Origin: Paracoccaceae bacterium
GTDB lineage: Bacteria; Pseudomonadota; Alphaproteobacteria; Rhodobacterales; Rhodobacteraceae
Direction: 5' to 3'
Assembly (NCBI GenBank): GCA_024742695.1
Contig: JANSXY010000001.1
Coordinates: 1 to 64,000 of the forward strand
Length of the DNA: 64,000 nt
Notes under the pieces: model-generated
Seen by the model: the letters and a program-made list of their open reading frames with translations, nothing else
Databases searched by the model: none
Told to the model about the DNA's origin: nothing
Position numbers and translations under genes: made by a program
Shown here: positions 52,977-61,599 of the stretch, piece after piece
Numbering within the stretch: position 1 is the first letter of the stretch
Layout of the letters: each line of letters begins with the position of its first letter

Positions 52977-53570
52977 TCACGGCGACATTTCCAGGATGAG
53001 AAACGCGGCCTCCTCCGAGGCGGCCGGGAATTCCAGCCGCAACCGTCCATCCGCCACGCGTGTCAGCACGGCGATCCGGTTCTGACCGGCGGGCAGGGAA
53101 CCCGTTTCCGCCGCGGCGCCATCGTTGCGCAGGTCGCCGACGTAGAGCAACCGTTCCTCCGTCAGCCTGAAGAGGCGGCCGCTGCCTTGCAGGGTGCCGG
53201 CCTCCTTGCGCAACACCCATCCGGCGCCGTCGTCGAAGATCCGGCAGGCGAACCAGTCGCCGACGCGCACACCGGGCGCGCCGCCAAGCCGGAAGAACCG
53301 GCACCGCCAGTCGCCGCTTGGATCGTAGCTTGCGTCGAACGGCAGGGTCTCTCCGGCCAGCGCATCGGACAGGGCCGCGTCCGTACCCTCTTCGGCATGG
53401 GCGCGGGCCTCGCTGATCGCGATCTCCCGTCGCGTGTCGAACTGCGCCAGCGCGGCTTCGTCCGCCTCCGACAGCAGATTCGGCAGCGCGCCGTCGGCCA
53501 GCGCCGCATCGGGGTGCAGGGCCCCGGCCAGCGCCGCCGACAGAACGACCGAACAGAGCAATGTCCTCAT
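52977..53570 (-). CDS. DUF4893-like exported protein
   Basis: The 197-residue protein has a signal peptide (MRTLLCSVVLSAALAGALHP, cleavage near ALADG). The conserved region FDTRREIAISEARAHAEEGT, LPFDASYDPSGDWRCRFFRL and FACRIFDDGAGWVLRKEAG matches the DUF4893 pattern. Periplasmic or outer-membrane-associated; the role is unknown. Two Cys (GDWRCRF and FACRI) could form a disulfide. Confidence 0.8.
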   Translation of the reverse strand: MRTLLCSVVLSAALAGALHPDAALADGALPNLLSEADEAALAQFDTRREIAISEARAHAEEGTDAALSDALAGETLPFDASYDPSGDWRCRFFRLGGAPGVRVGDWFACRIFDDGAGWVLRKEAGTLQGSGRLFRLTEERLLYVGDLRNDGAAAETGSLPAGQNRIAVLTRVADGRLRLEFPAASEEAAFLILEMSP

Positions 53571-53679
53571 CTGATCTCCATCTCCGGGCTCGTGCCGGAT
53601 CTCGAATGGCGCGGGTCGAACGGGTTGCGGGTCACGGCACGGGGCAGGACGGGCCTTCGCCGTTCGGATGTCACGTTTT

Positions 53680-54120
53680 TCACCACTGGATCTGCGGTAT
53701 CCCGTCCGGGTTCCAGACCTGAGACAGCATGCAGTCGATCAGGTAGGGCCGCGTCGCAAGGCTGCAAAGCTGCGGAACGATGGCCTCGGCCGTCTCGCGG
53801 CTGTCGAAGCCGCAGAAGATTTCGTGCCAATGCAGACCTTCGCGGTGCTGCAAGAAGACATCGACCGACCAGCCGGCGGGGCTGCAGGCAGTGGTCACGA
53901 CACAATCCCCGGGATGGCCGCAATCCTCCATCGCCCGGTCGATCGCCTCGGCCAGGCCGCCCCCCAGCCCGATGCCGAACGACATCTCCGGTGCCTGTGC
54001 GAAGGCAATGGCCTCTGCCGCTGCGGGGGCGGCGGTGGTCGCGAGAGCGAGCGAAAGCGTCAGGGAACGGATCACGGTGTCACCGGAACTCTTGGGGCGG
54101 CAAGCCCGCGTGGAAGTCAT
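53680..54120 (-). CDS. DUF4189-like exported protein
   Basis: The product has a signal sequence (RSLTLSLALATTAAPAAAEA) followed by a short domain with regularly spaced Cys: AMEDCGHPGDCVVTTACSPA, EIFCGF, QLCSLA, LIDCML. This recalls DUF4189-type proteins. Start at ATG 54120 after GGAGCAGACG gives 146 residues; an inner GTG at 54075 would place the signal peptide closer to the N terminus. Function unknown. Confidence 0.65.
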   Translation of the reverse strand: MTSTRACRPKSSGDTVIRSLTLSLALATTAAPAAAEAIAFAQAPEMSFGIGLGGGLAEAIDRAMEDCGHPGDCVVTTACSPAGWSVDVFLQHREGLHWHEIFCGFDSRETAEAIVPQLCSLATRPYLIDCMLSQVWNPDGIPQIQW

Positions 54121-54482
54121 CGTCTGCTCCGCTGCCGGCAACGCGGCCCCGGATGCCGGCAACGTACCGGAGCGACGCAACATCGGACAACCTCCGTCGG
54201 CACTATACTTACGGATGTATTCTTGAGTGTGCACATCCTTTAGGCGTATGTTTACCCAACATGGCACATCCTTGAGGAGAGTTCCGCCGGTCAGAATACC
54301 TGCGGCGCTTGTCCGCCATTCTGCCACGGGGGTGCTACCTTGCTTCTGGATCGACCGAACATTTCGACGAAACTGCCGGGCTGCCCGGTGATTCTGACCG
54401 GCAGAGCCGTCGGCACGACGGCCCTGTTCGCCGCGTGCGCGGCCCGCCTTGCCCAACGCGGCGCGGCCCGACGGGGCAGGGG
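54121..54482. other. gap of about 360 bases upstream of the BLUF gene
   Basis: It contains GCACATCCTT twice (54231-54240 and 54264-54273) and an inverted partner GGATGT near 54213. These may be operator elements. An open frame through it, in phase with the BLUF gene, has no homology. Confidence 0.4.
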
Positions 54483-54923
54483 ATGAAGCAGCTGATCTAT
54501 ACCAGCTCCGCATCGGGCGGTGTTGCGGCGAAGACGCTCGGCAGGATCATGGCGAGTGCCCATCGAAACAACGAGAGGTCCGGCGTCACCGGGCTGCTCA
54601 TGTACAACGACGGATCGTTCATCCAGATCCTCGAAGGCGAGGCGCGGTCGGTGGACGAGACGTTCTCGCGCATCCGCGCCGACCGCCGGCACTTGCGCGT
54701 GCTGAAACTGGCGGAGCGCGAGGGGCAGGATCGGCTCTTTCCCGATTGGAGCATGGCGCTCGCCCGGCCCGAGGACGTGCCGGATGCCGACGCGCAGGTT
54801 CTCCGACCCTTCGGCGAGGTTCTGGGGATGCTGTCGGCCCTGCGCGAGGTGGACCCGAGAGTGTCGCAGCTGCTGAACGCCTTTGCCGGCGCCGGCAACG
54901 TCGCCGAGGCAAGGACGGGCTGA
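54483..54923 (+). CDS. BLUF-domain blue-light photoreceptor (short)
   Basis: The 146-residue protein has an N-terminal BLUF domain that binds FAD and senses blue light. The three key residues fit AppA exactly in spacing: Y6 (QLIYTS), N30 (HRNNERSG) and Q48 (SFIQILEG). There is no output domain, so it is a short BLUF protein that must act by binding a partner. ATG 54483 follows a GGCAGGGG site. The next gene downstream is a hypothetical protein 149 bases away; the pair may be co-transcribed. Confidence 0.92.
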   Translation: MKQLIYTSSASGGVAAKTLGRIMASAHRNNERSGVTGLLMYNDGSFIQILEGEARSVDETFSRIRADRRHLRVLKLAEREGQDRLFPDWSMALARPEDVPDADAQVLRPFGEVLGMLSALREVDPRVSQLLNAFAGAGNVAEARTG

Positions 54924-55072
54924 CATGCGCCGGGGGGCGGCGGCGCGACGCGATATCCATCCCGGATCGGGGTCCGCAAGGCCGCCCCGTGCCCGGCGGT
55001 CGCGCCCGGAACCGCCATGACCCGCAAGGCCGGCCGCCATGGTCCGGCGAGAGACCGGAAGGAAAAGATCGC

Positions 55073-55579
55073 ATGTATTCCCTGATGGAGATCCTGTTTC
55101 CCGAAAGGCCGACGATCGTTCAGACGGCGAAGGCCTGCCTGTTTCGGACACCGGTATCCGGCACCGCGCCGAAGGATGGCCCGGTCGTCTGCGTTCGGGG
55201 CGAGGGCGGCGCTTCTCCGGTCAGCATGGTCGCGGGGCGGGATCTCGTTTCGGTGGCCGTTTCCGAGCATCGCCAGAGCCTGTCGCTATTCCCGGATGGA
55301 CGCATGCTCGTTCGGGCCGAAGACACGGTGTTCCAGGCGGCGCCGGGGCGCGAGGGGGCGCAACTGATCTCGGCGGGCACCAGCGTGACGATCGGACGGG
55401 ACGGCGACGTCATCGTCGTCGGCGACGGCTTCACCGTCGTGGTCGATGCGCTTGGGCGGGTCTTCCAGCCCGATGCGATCGATCCCGCCAGCGATGGCGC
55501 CGGTCCTGCGGCAGGGGGCGGCGCCGTCGCGGCCAATATCCTGCGGTTCCCGGCCGGCCGGTCCTCGCCAAACGGCTGA
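55073..55579 (+). CDS. hypothetical protein downstream of BLUF
   Basis: The 168-residue soluble protein is rich in short beta-strand patterns (LISAGTSVTIGRDGDVIVVG, GFTVVVDALGRVFQPDAI) and ends in a Gly/Ala-rich tail. GGAAGGAAAAG precedes ATG 55073. No family recognised. It could be a partner of the BLUF protein. Convergent with the chemoreceptor gene. Confidence 0.65.
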   Translation: MYSLMEILFPERPTIVQTAKACLFRTPVSGTAPKDGPVVCVRGEGGASPVSMVAGRDLVSVAVSEHRQSLSLFPDGRMLVRAEDTVFQAAPGREGAQLISAGTSVTIGRDGDVIVVGDGFTVVVDALGRVFQPDAIDPASDGAGPAAGGGAVAANILRFPAGRSSPNG

Positions 55580-55635
55580 CCGGCGCGCGGCCGGCCCGCC
55601 CGGACGCGGCGCCGGCCTGCGGCCGGGGCGCTTCG

Positions 55636-57915
55636 CTAGCTGCCGCCGCTCACCTGGGCCGGTTTCTTGCTGCGCACCGTTTCGAAGGCGGCAGGGCCGA
55701 CATCCGCGACATAGACGAATGCCGTCACCGCCTCGGTCAGCGACGCGGCTTCGGCGCGAAGCCCTTGCACCGCGGCGTTGGTCTCTTCGAACATCGCCGC
55801 GCCCTGCTGGGTGCTGCGGTCGAGTTCGTTCGTCGCGACGGTCACTTCCCGGATCCCGACGGCGGTCTCGCGGGCGGCGGTGACGATTTCCTGCGTGCGC
55901 TCGGAAATCCGCTGCACGCCATCGAGGATGCTGTGCAGCTTGCCCGAGGAATCCTCGACAAGGCTGACGCCCTGGGCGACCTTGGCGTTCGCCTCGGCGA
56001 TCAGCCCGCCGATCTCGCGTGCGGCGGTCGACGAGCGCGATGCCAGCGCCCGCACCTCCGAGGCGACCACGGCAAAGCCGCGACCGGCATCGCCGGCGCG
56101 GGCCGCCTCGACCCCCGCGTTCAGGGCCAGCAGGTTGGTCTGGAAAGCGATCTCGTCGATCACCTTGATGATCTGCGAGATCCCGGCCGAGGAGTGCTGG
56201 ATCGCCTCCATCGCGCGGAACGTCTCGTCCAGCACCTGGCGGCTGTTCTGGGCCTCGCCGGCAATCGCGGAGACCTCGGCATGGGCGCTGTCCGCCGCGC
56301 CGGCGGCAGAGTTGACGGTTGTCGTCATCTCTTCCAGCGCGGCCGCGGTCTGTTCGAGCATGGCCGCGTTGCGTTCGGTCTGGCGGGCCAGGTCGTCGGT
56401 GGTGCCGGCGATCTCGCTGGCGGCGCTGTCGACGGCCTCGGTGGCCTCGGCGACCGAGGCGATGGTGCCCGACAACCGGTCGAGGCTTCGGTTCAGGATC
56501 TCGGCGATCTCGGCGAAGACGCCGGGAAGATCATCGGGCAGGCGGGCGGTCAGATCGGCCTCCGACAACCGTTCCAGCGCTTCGCGGACGGCCCCCAGGC
56601 CGGCCTGCTGCTCGGCTGCCTGCACCGCCAGTCTTCGCGTCTCCTCGGCCATCGCCGCTGCCTTGCGGTCCGCCTCGTCACGGTCCCGTTCCACCATCCG
56701 GGCGCGTTCCTGCAACGCCTTGCGGAACGCTTCGACGGCCTCGCCCAGCACCCGGATCTCGCGCAGATCGCCGCGCCCGCGGGCGACGCCCGCCTCGAGA
56801 TCGCCGCCGGAAATCCGCTCGAGCACGCCGCTGACGGTACCCAGCGCCACCGCCACCTTGCGGTGCAGCAGCCAGGCGCAGCCGGCCAGCCCGAGGAACA
56901 CGAACCCCGCCAGCGCGATGTTCGCCATTGCCGCGGCAGCGGCCGAGGCGCGCCGTTCGTCCCAATAGGCGGCAAGGGCTTCGCCGGCGTTGCGCGACAG
57001 GGTCTCCATCGCGCCCAGTGCCGCGTTCGACAGGGCGAAGAAATCCTCGAAACTGGTTCCGTAGGCCGGCGCGCGGCCCGCCGACAGCGCCGTCTCCGAC
57101 GCCGTTTCCAGCCGCGCGACTTCGGCGATGTAGTCGTCGAAGTACAGCGCCTCCGCCGCTTCGATCTCGGCGAGCAGGCCGGCGGGCAGGTCCGGCACCC
57201 CGGCGGTCGCGTTGCGCAGCGCCTGCCAGGCCTCGCCCGCGCGCGTGTTGTCGAGCGCCAGTTGCGCCTGGTCCACCGGGTCGATCGGGGCCCGGTTCAG
57301 GGTGGCGATCGCCAGGTGGGTCCGGGCCCGGCCGCCGAATTCACGCACCTCCCAGCTGCGCAGCTGGATCGCCTCGAGCACGCCGACGCGGTCGCTCGAC
57401 ACGCCGACCCGGTTGCGCAGCAACTCGGTCGCGTTGCGCAGGCGCACGACCTCGGCCTTCAGCGCCACCGGCAGGTCATAGGCGCGGACCTTGTCGCGCT
57501 GTGGCATCGGCCGTGCGATCATCGCGTCGATCTCGCCACGCAGTTTCGTCACACGGTCAAGGCTGGCGCGGGTCTGGTCGAGATAGGCCGCGACATTGCT
57601 CAGATGGCCCATCTCGGCGACGTCGCCCAGCGCCTCGGCGATGCCGGCATCGGCCAGCGCGCGCTGCGTGGTGACGAGATCGCGAAACGCCTGCGGGATC
57701 GGTTCGTCCATCGCCAGCGCCACCTGGATCACGCTGCGCTCCAGCGACATCGCCACCGTGGCGCTCATCGCGGTCGAGGCGGCGCGGCCCAGTTCGGCCG
57801 CCTGCCGGGTTTCCCGCAACTCGTCGAGCGAGCGCGAGACCTGTGTTGCCGTAAGGATGAAAAGCACGAGACCGATGGACAGGAAGACACCGGACAGAAG
57901 CCGCGACAGGCGCAT
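55636..57915 (-). CDS. methyl-accepting chemotaxis protein
   Basis: The 759-residue transmembrane chemoreceptor has its first membrane helix at residues ~8-28 (LSGVFLSIGLVLFILTATQV) and a long helical periplasmic sensor of ~300 residues. The second helix is AMANIALAGFVFLGLAGCAW, followed by HAMP-type segments and the signalling domain. The invariant hairpin tip is in IDEIAFQTNLLALNAGVEAA. The tip interacts with CheA and CheW; methylation sites would lie on either side. Start 57915 selected (MRLSRLLSG). No che genes are adjacent. Confidence 0.93.
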   Translation of the reverse strand: MRLSRLLSGVFLSIGLVLFILTATQVSRSLDELRETRQAAELGRAASTAMSATVAMSLERSVIQVALAMDEPIPQAFRDLVTTQRALADAGIAEALGDVAEMGHLSNVAAYLDQTRASLDRVTKLRGEIDAMIARPMPQRDKVRAYDLPVALKAEVVRLRNATELLRNRVGVSSDRVGVLEAIQLRSWEVREFGGRARTHLAIATLNRAPIDPVDQAQLALDNTRAGEAWQALRNATAGVPDLPAGLLAEIEAAEALYFDDYIAEVARLETASETALSAGRAPAYGTSFEDFFALSNAALGAMETLSRNAGEALAAYWDERRASAAAAAMANIALAGFVFLGLAGCAWLLHRKVAVALGTVSGVLERISGGDLEAGVARGRGDLREIRVLGEAVEAFRKALQERARMVERDRDEADRKAAAMAEETRRLAVQAAEQQAGLGAVREALERLSEADLTARLPDDLPGVFAEIAEILNRSLDRLSGTIASVAEATEAVDSAASEIAGTTDDLARQTERNAAMLEQTAAALEEMTTTVNSAAGAADSAHAEVSAIAGEAQNSRQVLDETFRAMEAIQHSSAGISQIIKVIDEIAFQTNLLALNAGVEAARAGDAGRGFAVVASEVRALASRSSTAAREIGGLIAEANAKVAQGVSLVEDSSGKLHSILDGVQRISERTQEIVTAARETAVGIREVTVATNELDRSTQQGAAMFEETNAAVQGLRAEAASLTEAVTAFVYVADVGPAAFETVRSKKPAQVSGGS

Positions 57916-58093
57916 GATGAAGACCCACTTGAAAGACACACGCGCCCAGTCTTGCCGCAAGAAGAGTTACCGTTCGGATAAGCCCTTTCGCCGGCCGCCG
58001 ATGTCGCCGGTGGACAACTGCGCGCCGCGCGCGGGTCTAGGCGCGGCGGCGCGCGCGGGCTAGTCAGGTGCGACTGGCAGGGCGGGCGGGACC

Positions 58094-60112
58094 ATGGGCT
58101 ATCTACTGGGGATCGACACGGGCGGCACCTATACCGACGCGGTGCTTCTGGACGAGGCCGCGACGCGCGTCGTCGCATCCGCCAAGGCGTTGACAACGCG
58201 GCCCGATCTGGCGCGCGGCATCGGTGCGGCGATCGACGCGGCGCTGGCCGCGGGCGGGATTGCGGCGGGCGAGGTGGCGCTGGTGTCGCTGTCGACGACG
58301 CTGGCCACCAATGCGCTGGTCGAGGGGCAGGGCGGGCGCGTGGCGCTGGTGTTCATCGGCTTTTCCGCGGCGGAACTGGACCGGGCGGGGCTGGCCGAGG
58401 CGCTCAGGGGCGACCCGGTGATCGCGGTGGCCGGCGGCCACGGGCATGACGGGGGCGATGCCACGCCGCTCGATCTTGCGGCACTGGAGGCCGGGTTGGC
58501 GGCCCTGCCGGCGGGGATCACCGGTTTCGCGGTGGCCGCGGCCTTCGCCACCCGCAACCCGGCGCATGAACGCGCGGCGCGCGATCTGGTGCGCGCCCGC
58601 ACCGGCCTGCCGGTGACCTGTTCGCACGAACTGTCGGCCGGTCTGAACGGGCCGAAGCGGGCGCTGACCGCGGTTCTGAACGCGCGGCTGATCGGCCTGA
58701 TCGCGCGGCTGATCGCGGCCTGCGAGGGCCACCTGGCCCGCCTGGGGATCGCCGCGCCACTGATGGTGGTGCGCGGCGACGGTGCGCTGGTTTCGGCGGC
58801 GCTGGCGCGCGAACGGCCGATCGAGACGATCCTGTCGGGCCCCGCCGCCTCGATCGAGGGCGCGCGCTGGCTGACCGGCGAAACCGACGCGCTGGTCGCC
58901 GATATCGGCGGCACCACGACCGACGTGGCGCTGCTGCGCGGCGGCCGGCCCGAGATCGACCCGGCCGGCGCCCGTGTCGGCGGCTTCCGCACGATGGTCG
59001 AGGCGGTGGCGATGCGCACCACCGGGCTGGGCGGCGACAGCGAGGTGACGCCGGGCGAGGGGCTGGGCGCCGGGCTTCGTCTTGGCCCGCGGCGGCTGGT
59101 GCCGGTGTCGTTGCTGGCCTCCGATCATCCCCGGCTGGTGCACGACGCGCTCGACCGGGCGCTGGCCGCCGAGGTTTCGGGCGAACAGGACGGGCGCTTC
59201 GCGATCCCGATGTGGCACGGCCCGCCCCCGCCCGCCGCCGGTCCGCGCGAAGAGGCGATCCTGGAGCGGCTCGCGGCGGGCCCGGTGCGGCTGGGCGCGG
59301 CGGTGCGGACCCGGCTGGAAGAGGCCGCGCTGAACAGGCTGGTCGCGCGCGGCGAGGTCATGGTGTCGGGCGTCACGCCCTCCGATGCGGCGCATGTGCT
59401 GGGGCGGCTGTCGGCCTGGGATGGCGCGGCGGCGGAAAAGGCGCTGGCGCTGTTCGCCAGACGACGCGACGCCAGCGGCGAGCGGATCGCGCCGGATGCG
59501 CGGACGATGGCCGGGCGGGTGATCGACCAGTTGACCCGGCAGACCGTCACCTGCCTGCTGGAAGCCGCGTTCGCCGAGGATCGCCGCGACTGGGACGAGC
59601 GGCCCGAGGCGCTGGCGGCGCACCCGCTGACGCTGGCCGGGCTTGACGGGCACGCGGGGATCGTCCGCACGACGCTGTGCCTGGGCGTGCCGGTCGTCGG
59701 GCTTGGCGCGTCCGCGCCCAGCTACTACGGCGCGGTGGGCGCGCGGCTGGGCACCCGGATGGTGCTGCCCGACCATGCCGGGGTGGCGAACGCGATCGGC
59801 GCGGTGGTGGGGCAGGTGGCGATGCATGTCGAGGGCACCGTCACCTCGCCCGGTGCCGGGCGGTTCGTCGCGCATCTGCCCGGCGGGCCGAAACCCTTCG
59901 CCGAAGCCGGCGCCGCGATGGCCGCGCTGGAGGCCGCGCTGTCGGACGAGGCCGCGCGCCGGGCCCGCGCCGCCGGGGTCGAGGCCGCGCGGCTGTCGGT
60001 CGAACGGGCGATCGACGAAGCCGAGATCGAGGGCCAGCCGGTGTTCATCGAAGGCCGCCTGCGGGTCACCGCGCGGGGCCGGCCGCGGATCGCCACCCGG
60101 GCGCCCGACTGA
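58094..60112 (+). CDS. hyuA: hydantoinase/5-oxoprolinase A-type protein
   Basis: The 672-residue protein has the ASKHA-like ATP-binding N terminus GYLLGIDTGGTYTDAVLLDE, then VADIGGTTTDVALLRGG, and the C-terminal GLGASAPSYYGAVGARLGTR region of HyuA/OplahA. Such proteins use ATP to open hydantoin, oxoproline or related rings and normally require a HyuB partner. No HyuB gene lies in the window. It precedes a branched-chain ABC importer operon in the same direction, so the imported compound may be its substrate. Confidence 0.88.
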   Translation: MGYLLGIDTGGTYTDAVLLDEAATRVVASAKALTTRPDLARGIGAAIDAALAAGGIAAGEVALVSLSTTLATNALVEGQGGRVALVFIGFSAAELDRAGLAEALRGDPVIAVAGGHGHDGGDATPLDLAALEAGLAALPAGITGFAVAAAFATRNPAHERAARDLVRARTGLPVTCSHELSAGLNGPKRALTAVLNARLIGLIARLIAACEGHLARLGIAAPLMVVRGDGALVSAALARERPIETILSGPAASIEGARWLTGETDALVADIGGTTTDVALLRGGRPEIDPAGARVGGFRTMVEAVAMRTTGLGGDSEVTPGEGLGAGLRLGPRRLVPVSLLASDHPRLVHDALDRALAAEVSGEQDGRFAIPMWHGPPPPAAGPREEAILERLAAGPVRLGAAVRTRLEEAALNRLVARGEVMVSGVTPSDAAHVLGRLSAWDGAAAEKALALFARRRDASGERIAPDARTMAGRVIDQLTRQTVTCLLEAAFAEDRRDWDERPEALAAHPLTLAGLDGHAGIVRTTLCLGVPVVGLGASAPSYYGAVGARLGTRMVLPDHAGVANAIGAVVGQVAMHVEGTVTSPGAGRFVAHLPGGPKPFAEAGAAMAALEAALSDEAARRARAAGVEAARLSVERAIDEAEIEGQPVFIEGRLRVTARGRPRIATRAPD

Positions 60113-60142
60113 AAAAAAGGCCTCGTCCGCCAGGACGAGGCC
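60112..60142 (-). terminator. rho-independent terminator on the minus strand
   Basis: A perfect 10-bp stem (GGCCTCGTCC / GGACGAGGCC) with a 4-base loop lies directly after the hyuA stop. The run of seven A at 60112-60118 is a T tract only when read on the minus strand. It therefore terminates a leftward transcript. Confidence 0.75.
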
Positions 60143-60205
60143 GCGAGTTGAGCGCAGACACCTGGACCCCCAGGTGATCCCATCCTGCCAAGCCGCCGGC
60201 GTTCC
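60112..60205 (-). ncRNA. candidate small RNA ending at the minus-strand terminator
   Basis: No protein gene lies leftward of here to explain the terminator. Read leftward, a 7-bp hairpin (60159-60165 with 60170-60176) precedes the terminator by ~17 bases. The whole would be a ~90-nt structured RNA. The 5' end is a guess; no strong promoter was found. Confidence 0.35.
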
Positions 60206-60405
60206 CGGGATCGGCGATAGGTGTGGTTCGGCGGCAAAGTGTATCTGGCGGATGCGCGAAAGTGTGCCGGCCTCCCGGCCTTGCGGCGGGCGACGGGGGC
60301 AGGCCGCGCCCGCGCCCAACCCGCCGGCGGGGCCGAAAACCCACTGGACGCGCGCGCGTGGGTGGGCATCATGGCGGCCAAGATCGCAAAACAGGGAGAG
60401 GACCG

Positions 60406-61548
60406 ATGAAGAGAATCCTGACGGGGGTCGCCGCGGCGGCGCTGATCGCGGCAGGCGCGGCACAGGCCGAGGGCGTGAAGGTCGGCATGATCACCACGCT
60501 GTCGGGCGGCGGCGCCGGCCTTGGCATCGACGTGCGCGACGGGTTCCAGCTGGCGCTGAAGATGGCCGGCGATGCCGGCGCGGCGGTCGACCTCGTGGTC
60601 GAGGACGATCAGCAAAAGCCCGACGTGGCGGTGCAGCTGGCCGACAAGATGATCCAGGCCGAACAGGTCGACGTGCTGACCGGCATCATCTGGTCGAACC
60701 TCGCGATGGCGGTGGTTCCGGCGGCGACGGCGCAGGGCAAGTTCTACCTGTCGCCGAATGCCGGGCCTTCGGCGCTGGCGGGCGCGAACTGCCATCCGAA
60801 CTACTTCAACGTCGCCTGGCAGAACGACAACCTGCACGAGGCGGCCGGCGCCTACGCCAACTCCGCCGGCTTCACCAACAGCTTCATCCTCGCGCCGAAC
60901 TACCCGGCGGGCACCGATGCGCTGGCCGGCTACAAGCGGTTCTACGAAGGCGCGCTGGCCGGCGAGGTCTATACCCAGCTCGGCCAGACCGACTATGCCG
61001 GGGAGATCGCGCAGATCCGCGCCTCGGGCGCCGACAGCGTGTTCTTCTTCCTGCCCGGCGGCATGGGCATCGCCTTCATGAAGCAATACGCGGAATCGGG
61101 CGTGGACATCCCGCTCGTCGGCCCCGCCTTCAGCTTCGACCAGGGCATCCTGCAGGCCGTCGGCGCGGCGGCGCTGGGGGTCAAGAACACCTCGCAATGG
61201 TCCAAGGATCTCGACAACGCCGCGAACCAGGCCTTCGTCGCGGCCTTCCAGGAGGAATACGGGCGGCTGCCCTCGCTCTATGCCAGCCAGGGCTATGACA
61301 CCGCCAACCTTCTGCTGTCGGCGATGGCCAAGGCCGACGTGGCCGACCAGGACGCGTTCCGCGCGGCGCTGGAAGAGGCCGATTTCGCCTCCACCCGCGG
61401 TGATTTCGCCTTCAACAGCAACCATCACCCGATCCAGGACATCTATGTCCGCGAGGTGATCCAGGAAGGCGACGTCTTCACCAACAAGGTGATCGGCGTG
61501 GCGCTGGAAGATCGCGGCGACGCCTACGCCGATCAGTGCAACATGTGA
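60406..61548 (+). CDS. branched-chain-type ABC substrate-binding protein (LivJ/AmiC class)
   Basis: The 380-residue type I periplasmic binding protein has a signal peptide (ILTGVAAAALIAAGAAQAEG, cleavage near residue 20). The first strand is VKVGMITTLSGGGAGLGIDV, and DNLHEAAGAYANSAGFTNSF, LAPNYPAGTD and FFLPGGMGIAFMKQYAESGV follow. ATG 60406 follows GGGAGAGGACC. The family binds amino acids, amides, urea and aromatic acids; the hyuA neighbour suggests a cyclic amide or its product. An 11-bp hairpin follows. Confidence 0.9.
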   Translation: MKRILTGVAAAALIAAGAAQAEGVKVGMITTLSGGGAGLGIDVRDGFQLALKMAGDAGAAVDLVVEDDQQKPDVAVQLADKMIQAEQVDVLTGIIWSNLAMAVVPAATAQGKFYLSPNAGPSALAGANCHPNYFNVAWQNDNLHEAAGAYANSAGFTNSFILAPNYPAGTDALAGYKRFYEGALAGEVYTQLGQTDYAGEIAQIRASGADSVFFFLPGGMGIAFMKQYAESGVDIPLVGPAFSFDQGILQAVGAAALGVKNTSQWSKDLDNAANQAFVAAFQEEYGRLPSLYASQGYDTANLLLSAMAKADVADQDAFRAALEEADFASTRGDFAFNSNHHPIQDIYVREVIQEGDVFTNKVIGVALEDRGDAYADQCNM

Positions 61549-61554
61549 TCTGAT

Positions 61555-61581
61555 CCGGGGGCCGGCACGTCCGGCCCCCGG
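61555..61581 (+). promoter_or_regulatory. intercistronic hairpin after liv-type binding-protein gene
   Basis: Perfect 11-bp arms CCGGGGGCCGG and CCGGCCCCCGG enclose loop CACGT, 6 bases after the stop. No T run follows. It has the same position and arm length as those at 10200 and 30016. Confidence 0.7.
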
Positions 61582-61599
61582 ACACCGGGGGCCCTTCCG

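Noticed and set aside
55039-57981. 980-aa plus-strand frame
   Set aside because: It is the antisense shadow of the chemoreceptor gene; composition is Arg/Gly/His-rich and no motif is present.
60112-60142. Hairpin after hyuA taken as its own terminator
   Set aside because: The A run precedes the stem on the plus strand, so the T tract is only on the minus strand. Orientation does not fit termination of hyuA.
58103-60463. 786-aa minus-strand frame
   Set aside because: It is antisense to hyuA, which has clear family motifs in the other strand.
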